DNA of 64,000 bases from Epiperipatus broadwayi (GCA_028023455.1 JAQFVV010000286.1:649870-713869); one strand, 5' to 3'. Shown: positions 46,395 to 61,093, counted from the first letter of the stretch. The notes: a model not told the origin generated them from the sequence alone. A program made the numbers and translations.

Positions 46395-46729
46395 AATGGG
46401 CACATACGTACGTTGCATTGTTATTTATTAGTAAACATGAAAAGAAAAAAAGTTCGCAAATAAAACTTCCTTTTTAAGAATTAAAAATTGAAAATTAAAA
46501 TTCTATACTAAACTCATATATATAAAATCGCACGGATGAAAAAAAATATTAAAATAAAACTTTATTAAAAATAGAAAAAATATTTTCAAAGCAAAAACTT
46601 AAAAAGATTTAGAGATAAAAATATATCTTTAATTTTGGAAAACACATTAAGTAATCAGAAAATGGAAATGATTGTTTTAATTAGTTAAATGTAAACTAGC
46701 CTTGGGCATTTAAATATATATGCAACAGT

Positions 46730-47100
46730 CAGATAGGAGAGAAAAACAATGGAATTGGACCTCAGTGAAAGGACCATCACATTGATGACGTAATGTCAAT
46801 TGAATCCTTAAAATTAATATAAAAAGAAAAGTTTGGAAATTATTAGTTAGTTATTACGAGAGAAGAGAGATGTGACTATATGTGTTAGTGTGGAGTTGAA
46901 GGAGAAAGGATTGAAAAGACGCACTCTTCAATCCCTTCAGTTTTATTTAAAAATAAAAGAAATGACATCGTTTTTTTTTACATTAAGGACCAGCTAAACT
47001 AAAAGACCTCCGGATAAATAAAAAACGGCTAACTGGATACCAATATTTTCAGGATGGTGTGGGAATTCCCATTCAAAATTACAAACAACTATAAATTATG
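46730..47100 (+). other. Possible LTR-like promoter/polyadenylation cluster
   Basis: Less AT-rich stretch with 'gatgacgtaatg' (CRE-like), 'atataaaaag' (TATA-like, about 46818), and 'aataaaag' (about 46955), followed by a purine-rich stretch. Order and spacing resemble a short LTR, but no second copy is present to test it. Confidence 0.25.
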
Positions 47101-50100
47101 GACCTTTTAAAACCATAAAAACTTTAGATAATTTATGAACATTAAATTAAAAACTTTCTATATTTAAAATAATTGCAATAGATTCCTATCTGACCTAACT
47201 AAATTATTTATTAATTAGTTATAATTTTATTTCATGTATTTCCTTTGTGTAAAATCATTTCCATTTATTTTTTTTTTGTTCTTTAAGTTTCATTTATGAT
47301 TTTTGTTTTGTGATAACTTAAATTATATAAATGTTAAACTTAAGTCAAGTGCGAATGGCTATATAGATTTGTAAAGTTATATTAGGGGAGGGTAATCTTA
47401 GGTTATTTATTTCATAGTTGAATTAGGTCAATGGATTGGATATATTGGTGTAATTAGTAGATGTAGTATGAGGTTCACTATGGGAAGAATCGCTTTATAC
47501 ACCGCACACACTCATTTTGCCTATGGGAGGAATTATAAGTCGGAGACCGCAGTTCCTTCCTATGGAGTTGTTTTTATTGCTCTTATCATCAGATAGATGT
47601 AGTATTCCTATCTGATGAGAAGCAATTTCTTCTCTTAACCTAATTGTGCTGCCGTATTTCGTATTACATTGAACACATCGATATATCAATGGATTGACAC
47701 CGGTTTAGCTGCAAACTTTTGGTCTAAGGTTAAATAAGGGATGAATGTTTTCTTTTCAAATGCAAATCTATGTAGTCTATTCATACTCGACACTCTAAAT
47801 AAATATGCATTAAATTTAAGCTGGGTATAGACACTTGCATGGGTTCGTTACCGGTTAATTATGTTTTTGGTTTTTATATTTGATCAAAATGTATAGACAT
47901 TCAGTAAATACTGATACCTTATGGTGAATATCTAAGATGTATTTATGTCAGATGTCTTTTAAGTTATTGGCATCTTGCAGCATTTTATGATGAATGCCAT
48001 TGGGTTTCTTATAAATTCCCCTCTGCATTTCCATCAATGACTTTATATTTTGATCATTTATGTTTATTTTGAAATGTTTTTGACTGTGTAATCTATGTAA
48101 CCGATCTATATTGAACATTAAAAACACATTTTATAAATCCATCTGTGTGAACTTATAAAATTTAAAATGTAAACTTATAAAAATTAAAATGTAAAATCAA
48201 ATTCTAAAATCAAGTTAAAATTATAAAGTAAAAATAATGTTAAATGTTAAAGTAAACATGCTAAAATAATAATGTTAAATTTTATATATATGTGCGTAAA
48301 TAAATGTTTGTATGTTAATTACTGGCAGTGGCTTATTTTATTTTATTTTTTAATTACTCTTATATAAGAATTTATAAAATATAAACCTTTGCTATTCCAC
48401 TGAGCTAGTGACAATGGGCTAACGACCGGCAACAAAATATATAAAAAAAATTTTTTTTTTTTACTTACATATCTGTTTACTATATAAATTTTCTAGGTTC
48501 AAATGCCTAGTGGCACCCTGTAGTGCAGTTTATGTTAAGCTCCCTTTCTCTGGATCGTTATAATATATATATATACACTGTAACCAGTTGGTTATATAGC
48601 AGTACTAAAAAAATAAATAATTAGATAGTTGGCAGCAAGTTCCTCAGGTTTGAGAAATAAAAAAAATTATTTAATTATTGGGAAAAATAAAATTTAATTT
48701 TATAATGCATAATTTTGATGGGTCTTTATGTAACTAAATATTTTAATTCCCAAGATGATAGTATGAGAATTCTCAAACATTAAATATATTTGAGAGTATT
48801 TTTTTTAAAAAGGGGAGGGACAAAATAAGATTTTAATACATTTGCAAATTTTATTTTTAATTAATCAGAATTATTTTTCTTTATTTATCTCTATTTAATA
48901 AAAAAAGAAAAATCAAATCAGTGCAATTAACTGATTATCATGTTGTTGTTGTTTTTTGCAAGAAGATTCCATTTTTAATTATAAAAGAATGTCAGTAATT
49001 TTACATTCTTAAATTTAAGTTCTTGATTTGTTTTTAATCTATAATTAAGGTGATAATTGTATAAATAAATATAGTTATAAAATTTTATCTCATTGGTTGT
49101 CATGAAGATTATCATGTAAGAGACAAATTGTAATTGGTTTATGAGCAAGATAGTTCTATGAAAAAAATATATGTGGGAGTGTGAATAAGTGATAATACCC
49201 AAGTGTCTTGAGAGGTTATTCCTAATTTAACTGCTGAAGAGAGAGCAGTCAAATCTTGGTCCTGCTTCTGAAAAAGACAGTAGAAAAAATATTGCTAACT
49301 TAGTTGTTGGAGAGAGCAGTCAAATCATAATCCTGCTGCTGATAGGAGAAAAAGAAGAAGCCTTTATCAACCTGTGGCATAACACAGAAGGGAATTTAAC
49401 CGAGCTATTGAATATAATAATAGAATATTTTAATCCAGCTTTTAGCATATTATGAGTTTAGCACTAAAAATGGTTTGTACAATGAAAACCATTTGTTAAG
49501 TTCAGCTAAATGCAAGGTATCATCTTTCTCCATGTAACCTATCTTCACTGGCAGAAAATGTAGAGAAGATAAAAACTTTTTTAAGCAATCTGCAGTCCTG
49601 TCTTTAACCAAGAGCATGAAAAATCTCTGCCTACATCTGTCTCACCTTGAAATTCAAGGCCAAATGGACAAAAATTGCTATTTTTATTTACCTATGAAGT
49701 ACTACAGACCCAAAAAAATTTAGTCAGGTGCATATTTAGAAGCCTTCAAAAAGAAACTCCATTAGAAAAAACTGAATTTGCAGCTAGAATAGCTTCTATA
49801 ACAATAATACCATGGTTATAGGTGTTATTTCATTTTATGTGTGCACACTCTAATTTTTTTTGTTAATAGAAACAATTTTTTTTCATAAAGGTAATAATAA
49901 TTTTAATAAGAACTGATAATGGTAAAACTTTCATTAAGTTAATGTTTTCAAATTGTGAATTTGTTTTTTTCTAAAACCCAGTTAATTCTTTTTTACAAAT
50001 TGTGAAATAACTTTCAAAAAACAAAAGAATAATAATAATAAGTAATAATAATAAATCTGTTGTAAAGTTAAATAATTTATTTGCTAAACTGAATCAAAGA

Positions 50101-52640
50101 TTGTTATCTGATTCTTAAAATGTTGTTTATTAATTCTTAACTATTTGAAAGAAATTAAAACAAAGATTGTTATGTTTGATTTTGAAATGTTTAACAAACT
50201 CTTAGTTATTTTTAAAGAAATAACTTAATAAATTAAAAGTTAATCCATAAATAAAAATTAATTGATAGATTAATATAATTTTATCAAACTATATTTATTT
50301 ATTTTTTATGATGAAATGGATGTTTGAAATTATGTATTATCATGTCATTTTTTTATTAATTAGATATTAAATAATTGTTTTAAAAATATATTATTTTTAG
50401 TCTTAATTACTTTATTCAATCCAAATTCTGTTTCATAAATTGCAATGTGTGTGACTGTATATCATGACAGCTTATATTCTAGGATTTATTTTGGTTTTTT
50501 CCTTGATTATTCCAATAAAATTAGTTATTTATAAGTAGAAAAAGCCCATGAATTGCTTAAGATTATTCATAATAATCTAATTTATTTATTTATTTTCTTC
50601 TTGCTCATAGTAATAAATTATAGAGTTTTTCCTGGGCTAGATTTGTGAATAAGAGCTATATTGGATAAGGGGTTTATATTTAATATATGGTATCTATATA
50701 ATGATGATGATGATGATTCCTGGGTTGGCATAAAGAAAATATTCTTCATAGTCTAGGCACTACTTTTTATTTAGTTTGGACTTTATTAGAAATTCAGTTT
50801 ATAGTTGGACAGTACATTAATGGACAGAGCATTGATGATGATCAGCATGTTTTAATATCCCAACATTATTTTTGTTGTATTCTTATGGATTAGCACATAA
50901 GTTTGTGCAAATTGCCCAATCTGGCAAAGACACAATAGTTAGCTTGGTCTACAGAAGATCCATTTCAAATCCAGTCACAACATTGATTGTTGATTTATTT
51001 TGATAGATTGTTCATGATGATGAATTATTATTACTTTTGGAGAGTGCTGATAAACTTATAGTTAGTTATGCTGATCTCTCAGAATAATCTAGTTACTCAT
51101 TCCTATTGAGATTAAATTTTTTTTTTTTTTAAATTGAGGATAAAAATACAATTCCTCAGGTTCCTCATGGTTTAAATCCCAATTTTGTATAGAGTTACAA
51201 ATGGCTAACCAATTTAGGGCAGTTGATGTTCACATACTGGTGACCATCACTTCAGGTACAATCCTGTATTTTCCCATAGCATTACAATACATATATTGCT
51301 GTAGAGTGTAAAAGTAATAAATAAATAAATATTTTAAAATTCAAATAAAAAATAATTTTATTTTTTTAAATATACATTTATTAATAAAAATAATAAATCA
51401 GAGAATTAATATTTAAATTTTATTAATATAAAAACATGTTGAGGAAGAATAAAATATTATTTTAAAAATTAAAAATAATAATTCAAAAAGTTTTTCTCTA
51501 ATAAAATTAATGTGCTCTAAACTTCCATATAAATTAAAAGCTTGTGAGAAAAAAATTATTTTATTTAATTTAGCAAATAAAACTTATTATCAAGAAATTC
51601 ATATGATAGAGTATTTATAAATTCTAAACTGGGAAAAATATATATGCATAAATTATACAAGGACATTAAAAAAAATTATATAATATAAAAAATAAATCTT
51701 TCATACTGTCTAATGGTTTTTCTATGTATTATCAAATGATATATGTTGTTTCCAAAACTCTTTTGATAGGCAACAAAAGTTGTAAAACTTTTTTAAAATA
51801 TTTATATTGAAATGATCCATAATGAAATTATTCTGTTAATTGGTGTTGTAGAAATGAAAGATTTACAGTAGAATACATCTTTGTAAAAATATTAAGAATA
51901 TTATTATTTCCAAGTTATAAAAACTTATAAATGATTAGTGATATTATAGATAAATAACTGGTATTATTATAAACAAATGTCTAATAGGAGTAACCGGCAT
52001 TTTCTGCACATCATCAAAAGGAAGCTCATTCCATTCGATCTTGATTTAGGTAATAAACATACAAATATAAATTTTATTCTTATATAATTATTTTCTACTA
52101 AGCAGCAACAATTTGTTACCTCACACAAATCTCATTAGTCTCATATATTCAGGCATACTCATTCTGGTATGGCAATTTAAATCAGATTAAATTTATGACA
52201 GTAAAAAAATGAATTTCATTAGAAATGGGTTTGAGTGTAAAGGTAGTGAGAACAGCAATTTTTCAAGCTTTTCTTTAAAAGTTACAATAAAAATTATTAA
52301 TTCAATTATTAAAAAAAGTTGTATTTTAAAAGTTCCTTGTTTTGAGTTAATAAAAAAAATTATTTATTCATAAAACAATAAAAACATAAAAACAAATCTG
52401 GTAGATTTTTAAAAATAAATATTAAAGAAAAAGACAGTAAGTATTATTTATTCCATGTTTTTAAGAAGAATAAACATACACACATGTTTTGTACATATGT
52501 AAATGCATTTTGTGCTCTCAATTTATAATTTCATGATATTTTTTATAACTACATTAGTCTACATCCTAAATTATTTTTATCCAATAATCGTATTTTGTAT
52601 ATTTACTTCCATCTTTAAATTAAATTATATAACAGACATA
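47100..52640. other. AT-rich sequence with minor motifs
   Basis: No supportable gene. Minor items: an A-box-like 'actagctcagtggaatagca' (- strand, about 48396-48416); a B-box-like 'aggttcaaatgcct' (about 48496); and a (GAT)n run at 50700-50717 that could be the tail of a lost RTE copy. The frame at 47495-47689 has two Cys (YRCVQCN) but no complete zinc finger. Confidence 0.45.
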
Positions 52641-53110
52641 TATTGTAATGGAATGAATATGTGGATATGCTAAGATCTTTTATAGCCCTACCAATTTGGA
52701 TGGCATTTCTAACACAATAAATATGTGGGCTATGAAAGAATGGCTCTGGTTTGATAATACCCATGAATTGCAGTGCCATTTGCAACAGAATAAAAATGAG
52801 GAGGTTCTTTTCTTTTAATGACACACTTGTAAATGTAATAACTATAATGACCATGGAAAATGAAAACAATATAATCTGAATAAAAATATAACCCAATCAT
52901 TGGACATCATTTGTGACTGAATAAAAATATAGTCAGGTTGAATACCATTTATAACAGTAAAAAATTATGGGTCATACTGTTTTCTGAATCATAGCCTAAT
53001 TATTGGTCACCATTTGTAACAGGATAAAAATATTAACCAAACAAAAACAATCCTAATTTATTAATGGCCATGAATTGTAACATCATTAGTCACAGAATAA
53101 AAACAATAAA
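52640..53110. repeat. Degenerate short tandem repeats
   Basis: A loosely repeated unit of about 40-70 bp of the form 'catttgtaacagaataaaaata' occurs around 52695, 52780, 52910, 52955, 53010 and 53090. Divergence is high, so boundaries are approximate. Confidence 0.55.
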
Positions 53111-53724
53111 CTAAGCAAAAATGATTATCAATTAATGAATAACAATCTAACACTTAAGTTAATAAAACAATGATAATAATCTTTGTTATAACCTCATAGA
53201 TTTCAAGAGCATTTAGAATGGATAAAAAATAAATAAAACATTATTTCAAGCTATTCTAAAATATAATTATTATTTACAATAAGCCAAAGATAAAGCAATA
53301 AAATTAAATATCACTATCTTATAAATATACAGCATATGCCTATTATATAAATCCCTTATAATAGAATAAAAATAATGATAAAGGATTACACAGATACACT
53401 TTAATATATCTCATGAATCAACACACTGTTTATAATAATACAAGCTTATCACAAGGGTCAAACATTATTTCTATGTTTATTTAAAAAAAATAATTCATGG
53501 GTGGATGAAATAATAATCTTATTATGCCTGAAAAGTTTACAATATCAATAATATTTAACTAAATATATAACTCAATAATTGATTTCTAATTGTTACTAAA
53601 TAAAATAAAAATAGAGCTAACTCAGTTATGCTACACCACTAATATCAAAATACTCTTATTGACTAAGTAAATTATAATAAGATTAAATACTCAATAATAA
53701 TACAAAATCAATTAACATTCAAAT

Positions 53725-53850
53725 ATCAGCCTTTAAGCTAATTGTGCATATGCTTTTGCGAATGTTAATAATAATAAATGAATACTTTCTCTCCAATACA
53801 AGATATAGTATTTATGCAGGAATAAAATGAATCCACTTATTCCTACAACT
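53725..53850. repeat. Short dispersed repeat (with 6525-6640)
   Basis: Counterpart of 6525-6640; it keeps 'aatatcagccttt', 'aataataaatgaatact', 'acaagatatagta' and 'aataaaatgaatccac'. Confidence 0.65.
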
Positions 53851-54699
53851 CAAATGCTTATATATGAGCAAATCTAAAGTACTGGTAAGGAAAGTGTGAG
53901 GATGAAGCAGTCACTTTAAATTACTATATACAATATCTGAATGAATGACGTTGGTGAAATTGTCTAGAATTTACTAAACATCATTCTAACTGAAACTTAA
54001 TCATATGTAAATAATCACTTATTTTATATAGCATATGTTTACAATTGTATTACATTCAAATATCAGCCTTTCAATTAACCTAAATTATCTTTCCATTTTC
54101 TTAACTTAATATATTATAAAATAAAATCAACTCATTAAATAGCCTAAAAATGTTCAATATCCAATCATAAGAATAAATAAAATAAATAATAAATTTCTAT
54201 ATGATGCTTATTCCAACAATTGACAAATCATATCCAATTACTCTTCAGTTTATTACAACTAAATTATTAAAACTTTAGACTATGACTGTCAAATTATATG
54301 AAAGATTGTTAGATTTATTTTAATCAAATATTTATATTAAAATTTAATATTTAAACTAAGTTTATGATTCACATTAATGAACTCTAAATATAATTAAAAC
54401 TAGCCACTTTAATTTGTAACTGAATCAAATATATTATATTTCTAGATCTATAACTGATTAAGATTATGATATTTATGACTGTATACTGACTCAATATAAT
54501 ACTTACTTTAATCAACAATTATTTAAAATATAATACATGAACATCTAATTGCAAATACCTTTATCTATTTTAAATAATAATCATATTTATAACTTTATCA
54601 ATCACCAAATCAATTTATATTTTAGTATATCTATTAGTTGTTACTAACAAAATAATTACAATAATCTTACAAAAGGATTTAAGAACATCAAATTAATTA

Positions 54700-55192
54700 A
54701 TTTATTGCTGAATAAAATCTATGCCTGGTCAAATAACAAGCATTAAATTCAATACAAAGAAATTAACAGGAAAATATATTTTTACCCATTCTGTGGTCTT
54801 GATTTCTAAATTATTTTTCTTCTAATGAATTAAATAGTATAATCAATTATGGAATATCATCTCATCCAAATATGATTAACCAATAAATTTGCACTGTAAA
54901 ATAGAACAACAAACAACCCAGTTTACTCATTTTAAATTAATTCAAAATTTATTAAAAAATTGATATAAATTAAAATCATATATATATAATCTGATTATGC
55001 TTTTAGTAATAGGATTTCAATTGTCATTAATTTTATATTTAGATAGGTGATTGCACATAAATCTCCACTTATTGGATGCTAAATATAAACACATGTTTAT
55101 GTAACACAAAAAATTTAAATGTTTATATTTTCTGAAATATAAAAGTTCAAGATATATCTTCCCTCAATACTTAATATAAAAAGATAATTGAA

Positions 55193-55195
<3 letters not shown>
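54700..55195. repeat. Dispersed repeat, copy 1 (with 63340-63880)
   Basis: About 500 bp matching 63340-63880 in the same orientation. Shared blocks include 'aagcattaaattcaatacaaag', 'ctcatccaaatatgattaacc', 'aaacacatgtttatgt' and 'aaaatatatct'-type text near the end. Divergence is moderate (perhaps one base in six), so it is older than the 1.65-kb pair. Confidence 0.7.
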
Positions 55196-55231
<36 letters not shown>

Positions 55232-55258
55232 TCAATTATCTTGTAATCATTCCATCTG

Positions 55259-55300
<42 letters not shown>

Positions 55301-55316
55301 CAGATGGAATGATTAC
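55181..55316. repeat. Two adjacent TA-core hairpins
   Basis: Hairpin 1 has arms 'aagataattgaaat' (55181-55194) and their complement ending at 55242. Hairpin 2 starts at the next base, with arms 'gtaatcattccatctgttat' (55243-55262) and their complement ending at 55316. Both are closed by pure TA tracts, so the two palindromes abut with no gap. Confidence 0.92.
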
Positions 55317-55379
55317 AACTAATTCCAAACATTGCTAGCACCAGTATGTATAATGGGCAGTATTCTTCATCAATAGTCA

Positions 55380-56502
55380 TAAACTAACCAAGCCCAATGA
55401 TGGTGCATCAGATGTAATGGATGGTCAACTAACTTGCAGATTGTACTACTATGCAGATGTAGCAATATGGTGAGGGGATAAGTTAATATGCTCTAATTTA
55501 TTACCCCTAATGAAACAATCTGCAGAGACCTACCAGGCTTAGAAGGGAAAAAAGTTGCATCCAACTATGTTCAGACTGTGAGTCATCTGATAGAGTGCTA
55601 ATGAGAACTGATGAAATGCTTAACCAATGATTGCATACACTTTAATTGACTAACTCTATCCCTATTTAATAATATTAAATGCAATTTAGGTTAGTTCATC
55701 CACTTTCCCCTTTTAAATTCCATTATGCCCTAATATTCAAGCCTAGAGAGAATATTGCTTTTAACTCCTTTAGCAGGTATGAACAGATACACACAGCAAC
55801 ACCTGCACCTATATATAGGTTGCAACTAGCATCTATTATATTTGTTTTATTTTCAAGCGTTTATATGATAAGAAAAATAGATGTGTATGCATGCCTAATT
55901 GTTTATAGACTATGGAATGTCAGGACAATTCAATAAACCAGAGACCAGAATAATACAAACTCTCAAACATTTATTAACAATAATAAATATCAAGTATAAC
56001 AACAATAGTAATGATAAAAAATATAAATAATAATAATAATCATATGTACATGTGTCACATGTGAACCTCTACCATTTTACTAATTAATAATTATTATAAT
56101 CCAACCCTTATACCCCATGATAGACATCCACCTATGTTACTCATTCTCTATAAATCATAATTATATAGAAAAATAAACTTTAGTTATTTAATATAATTGA
56201 GATGCTGGCTAGCTAAATTATATATTTGCAGATGTTAACAACCTATTTAACAAGTTTCCACAATTTATATATATGATAGAGACAGATACTAGTTGATTAG
56301 TCAAACATACTGGAAAATATATGTACAAGGTTAATCACAAAATAAAACATATAATATGTATTCTGTAGAAGTGTTGTAATTTAACCTATGAAAATAAATT
56401 TAGATAATCTTACCTTAATATTTATGTGGATAACATGATGTGAAGTAGGTGGGTTAACCTAAATTTTATTTACAATGAAAATAGAAAAATATCAAAGTGG
56501 AT
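55380..56502 (-). repeat. Diverged LTR related to the gypsy LTR
   Basis: It resembles 20160-20790 in order: 'gcatcagatgtaatgg' for 'gcatcaaatataacgg', then 'aaatgcaatttag', 'catccactttcc', 'ccattatgccctaatatt', 'gagagaatattgc', 'cctatatata' and 'tattaacaataataaatat'. The putative right end is followed by a polypurine tract (- strand), just as in the intact element. It is probably the 3' LTR, or most of it, of a related older gypsy insertion. Internal sequence beyond is not recognisable. Confidence 0.5.
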
Positions 56503-56521
56503 AATCCCCCCTTTCTTCTTT
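56503..56521 (-). other. Candidate polypurine tract of the diverged LTR
   Basis: On the - strand 'aaagaagaaaggggggatt' adjoins the inferred LTR start, equivalent to the tract at 22277-22290. Confidence 0.45.
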
Positions 56522-57032
56522 GCTAATTCTCATAAAAAAAATGAGCCTTCAGCATCAGAGTGTGAAAATACAACAGATAACATGAATAAAAAAATAATAA
56601 ATAAACAAAAATTTACAATATTGATTCTTTGATTAAAAATTGTAATTGGAACAAAGTTCATCAAAATCATCATAATAGAAGTAGTAGTAGTTGATGGTTA
56701 GGCACGTTGTTCTTCAAAGCAGTTTCACTTAGTAAATCATTTTCCTTAGCAAGGATATGTACAATGGTGTCTCCTGTAGTTGTGTTTAATGGTAAACACT
56801 TTGATTTTCATTTGATTCACCATAAAGTATTCCAATCTTTGTTTACTTTGGACTGCATGCATCTTTTTGTGTGTTTACAATAAAGTAGAAAAATATAGAG
56901 AGAGGTTTAATGCAGCTGGTAGGAAATACCATGACACACAATAGCATGTTTTGCTTAATCCCATCTTCATATTAAAGTACAATTTAATAATTATTTGTAA
57001 TCATAAATTTATATCAGATAATGTAGAAGCGC

Positions 57033-57073
57033 TTTATATATATATATATATATATATATTAAGATATATATAT

Positions 57074-57108
<35 letters not shown>

Positions 57109-57134
57109 TAGATAGATAGATAGATAGATAGATA
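57033..57134. repeat. (TA)n and (GATA)n microsatellite
   Basis: A TA tract (about 57033-57075, with a short 'aag' break) followed by GATA units to 57134 with one 'tatagata' interruption. It shows the same TA/GATA alternation seen next to the SINE-like copies. Confidence 0.95.
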
Positions 57135-60100
57135 TTAAGAAAATTATTTCATTTTTCTTTCTTTTCCAATTTTCAGCAGATTAATTTTCGTTATTCTTTT
57201 TGAAAAAATTTAAAATAGTAAAAAAAATTACTTCAATAACTTTTAAAACATGATTTAATTATTTAAGAATTTATCACTTATTCTTACTTTTTATTTTACT
57301 TCCTTTCCTCTGAATTTGGTAAACTTTTAATTACAGAATTTGACTTTTAAAAATGTGTATAATTTAAATAAAAGAAAAAGCAAAACTCCATTTTAGCATT
57401 CTAAATTTTACTTTAAATGATTGTCTATTGTTGTAGCTGCTATCTCTTTTGATAAGAAGAACGATTTGTAAGAAGTTTATATTTTTATATAAAATGCTGA
57501 GAACGCTGATATTTTAAACTGCCTATTGTTTAAATTCATTTAGATTTTTATATGTATTGTTTAAATACATTTCATTTATTACAAATAAAAAAAATAATAA
57601 TAAAATCAGTTTTATTTTCACACATATGTGCACCCCAACTTAACTTCAGGCCATCCCCAAATCATTTAACTATAAATTAATATTCATTTTTAAATTAAAA
57701 ATAAATATATATACATTACAGTTTATTTAATCAAATAGTTTTATATATATATAATATTACTTTGTAAAATACTGATCGTATTTTATTATAACATAATAAT
57801 TCATTATGTATTATATGTATATGTGTAATAAATAACAAACAAATAATCTTCCCATTATTAATATAAATTCCAAATGGATTGGGTTCAGAAAATATGCTTG
57901 ATCTTTTTAGGAATATGTGCATTGTAAGCTACCCTTTACAACTATCTATTTTGAATGAAGAAAAAATATATAGCAATAATAATGATAAATATAAGCAAAT
58001 AACCTGAATATACAGCTTTAAATATGGCATTTCAAATATAACACCATAGTTCTCATGTCTATTTCTTTAAATTGTGGTCTGACATTTTGTTATTCCAGAG
58101 AAAGTAGAAATATCATAAAAGCTATATGTTTTGAAGCACATTTTGTTAATTCCAACATTTTTCAAATATCCAAATTATCTTTTCAATCAGCAGATATTTG
58201 ATCTATATAATGTAATAAGTGTGCAAATACTAATTTATATAAACAATGATGCAATGTAGATATTCTTTCATTTAGCAACTAATCAATTCATAAAACATTA
58301 TAAATTAACTGATCGTAGTTTTATCCATAATTATGCTATGGAAATTAAACTAATTTTATTTAGTATATAAACTACTCATCAAACTTATAAATTATATTAA
58401 TAGGTGAACATAATTTTTGAGTACATTTTATGTGATTAGCATTTTTAGACTATATCAGTGAAAAGTAGGTAATATCCACTTTTATACCAAAGACACATTC
58501 TGATGGTTTTAAAACACTAAGAATCATTTTCAATTACTTTTCATTTTTATAATAAATTGTCACTCCTCACAAATTCTTGACACACTCTACAGTTTCTTGG
58601 TGAATATTGTTGCTTTTCATTTCATTATTTTATCCAGTTAATTATATACTTTTAAAATAAATAAAAAGAAAAATATGTAAACAAATTTAGACCTGCTTCT
58701 GTTGAAGCTAAAACAAGAGAGAGTTTTTTTTCAGTTTTATTTATAACTTTTTCCATTGACATTAGAGCAGCTACAGAAAATCCTTTTTTAACTCTTTAGC
58801 CAATTCCAAACAGTATCTCTGAAATAAAAATTTTACTATATAAAATAATAACAAGTAAAAAAAAATAGTTCACAATTATTATATAACAAATAGTTATGTT
58901 TTTAAAAAACAATAAGATTTTTTTACTCCAACACAAACCAAATAATTATAATTAAACTCTTTCATACTATAATGGAAATAAACTTATTACATCTATCTTT
59001 CAAATATAATATTATACAAATAAAATGACAAATATAATACAGATATTAAACATTTTGGTGAATTATTTGCAATTTATTATTGTGAATGCAATAACAAAAA
59101 TACATATAATAACAAAAAAATAATAATTTTATCCGAACTATATGCTTAATTATTCTCATATCCTTTTTAAAATGAATAAAGTCAATTAATAATAAACAAT
59201 TTTTACATTAATAATATTATTGTCATAGCAACACAGTTCTATGCTTCATAGATTAACATATCTACCACCAAAATCAAACAAGAAAGAAAAAAATTTATGA
59301 TTGACATTTTACCACATACTGAAACTTATTTCAAATGTTAATGCATACAACATCTCACTTCTACTGGGAAAAAATGTTTGTCCGTTTTTTTTTAAAAAAA
59401 CTAACAAAAGTGATGTACTGTTATCTTTGAATGTATACAATAAACTATCTTCACCTAAATATACACAAGCATTCATTCTTTTCTATTTTCCTATTTTCAT
59501 ATTTTGTTTAATAATTCAATCCTAATGAATCCTAAATATTTTCTTAGTATCCTTGCTAAAACAGGACAAAACTTATTTACATTTTTATTCTGATTTTTTT
59601 ACTATATTCCCATCAGTTCTTTATATGTTTCCAGTAAATACACATCAAAGCATCATGTCTAAAAAAAATTTCTTATTCAATGTTCATTAATAATTTTTTG
59701 AAAAATATAATTACACATCTGTATTATTTTTATTTTTCATAAAATTTGTCCATTACAGTTGCTAAAGCTTTATTATAAATTTGAAAATAACCTTTTATAT
59801 TTTTATCTCTTTCAATATCCTCTTATCAATAATATAACCTGAAATTTGTCATAACTAATCACTATGATATATTATATTCAATGTTTCTTACATTAAAATC
59901 AATTAACTCATTGTCTTTACCATGATATCACCAAAACATTAATAAAATTTCTTTTATATAATGCATTTCTGACTTGTTTTTTAATATAGTATTCCTTTTA
60001 AGATTACCTTCATTATTCAACTTTGAAGATAAATTTATATTCCAGAGGTTTTACTCATAAAGCAAATTATTCAGTACTTCTACTAAAATTATTTGATATC

Positions 60101-61084
60101 AACTACATAAGTAACATCTAATAGCTGTAGGTATTTATCATTTATGATATTTGCACTAGTATGAAAACATTTCTATATCTCACTTTTTAAGTGATTTCAA
60201 AGTATTGCTAAATTTTGATTACATAACACTTCAAATAAGTGATGGCACATGAGAATTAATCTTAATCTGGCTGACTAGCAAAGCTGAGCAAAACAATGAA
60301 ACATCTATTAACTATGACTATATTAAAACATACATAAGCATGGCTGTAATATGTGAAGTGGAGGAAAAGGAATTCAAACTACTCAAATAAGTTAGACAAT
60401 AAAATATAGTTTAAAATAATGACAAATTATTTACATACATCGATAAATTATATACATTAGTGTGTGTGTGAATGAGCGAGCGGTAGATGATTACATAGTG
60501 TCATTCACGCTATTATTTCTCATATGCTCTTTATTAGCTAAATAATATATTATAAATAAACACACATCTTTGGTGGGTCCAATACTAAAATGCCAATCAA
60601 TATTAGAAAGAAGTTACATAAAATTTCTATCAACGCTTTGGGTTATGGTTCAAAAACATGGTGACTAACATATATTTTTCTAGGAACATTCCGAAATTCA
60701 TTATACATTTGATATAAACTATTTTCACGCCATTGAGGTCGTGAAAATAAACAAAAGACAGTTGAAAGATTATATTTGAAACTATGACAAATTATTTAAT
60801 GAAAAATTATTTTAACAATAATAAAATGAATGCTTTATTTTCCCCAAGGCATATAGATACTCTTAAATATAGATATAAGTTATGATGGTGAGATTGTTTG
60901 ATAAGATTGAAATAACATTAGTAATTAATCTAGCTATTAATATTGGGCATTGATATATATTTTGAGCAGAGCGCATTTTAATATTAGAGCATTAAAACTG
61001 GGTCATGAAGCAAAAGAAATACTAATACAAATAAGTTTGCGGTGCTGACATAATAGCCTAAAATAACAGGAAAAGTTGTGCTTC
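57135..61084. other. AT-rich sequence, no gene seen
   Basis: No frame with a recognisable domain, no terminal repeats, and no RNA gene seen on either strand. Confidence 0.5.
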
Positions 61085-61093
61085 TGGATGAAA

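Noticed and set aside
46730-47100. Complete LTR
   Set aside because: Promoter-like and polyadenylation-like motifs only; no partner LTR, target duplication or coding region.
47600-47650. CTGATGA followed by a GAAG/CTTC stem
   Set aside because: There is no GAAA after the stem and no cleavage triplet in place.
47495-47689. Small frame with YRCVQCN suggesting a zinc finger
   Set aside because: Only one Cys pair and no correctly spaced second pair; no family recognised.
52615-52896. 93-codon hydrophobic frame on the - strand, possible membrane protein
   Set aside because: Hydrophobicity follows from AT-rich codons, and the frame runs through degenerate tandem repeats.
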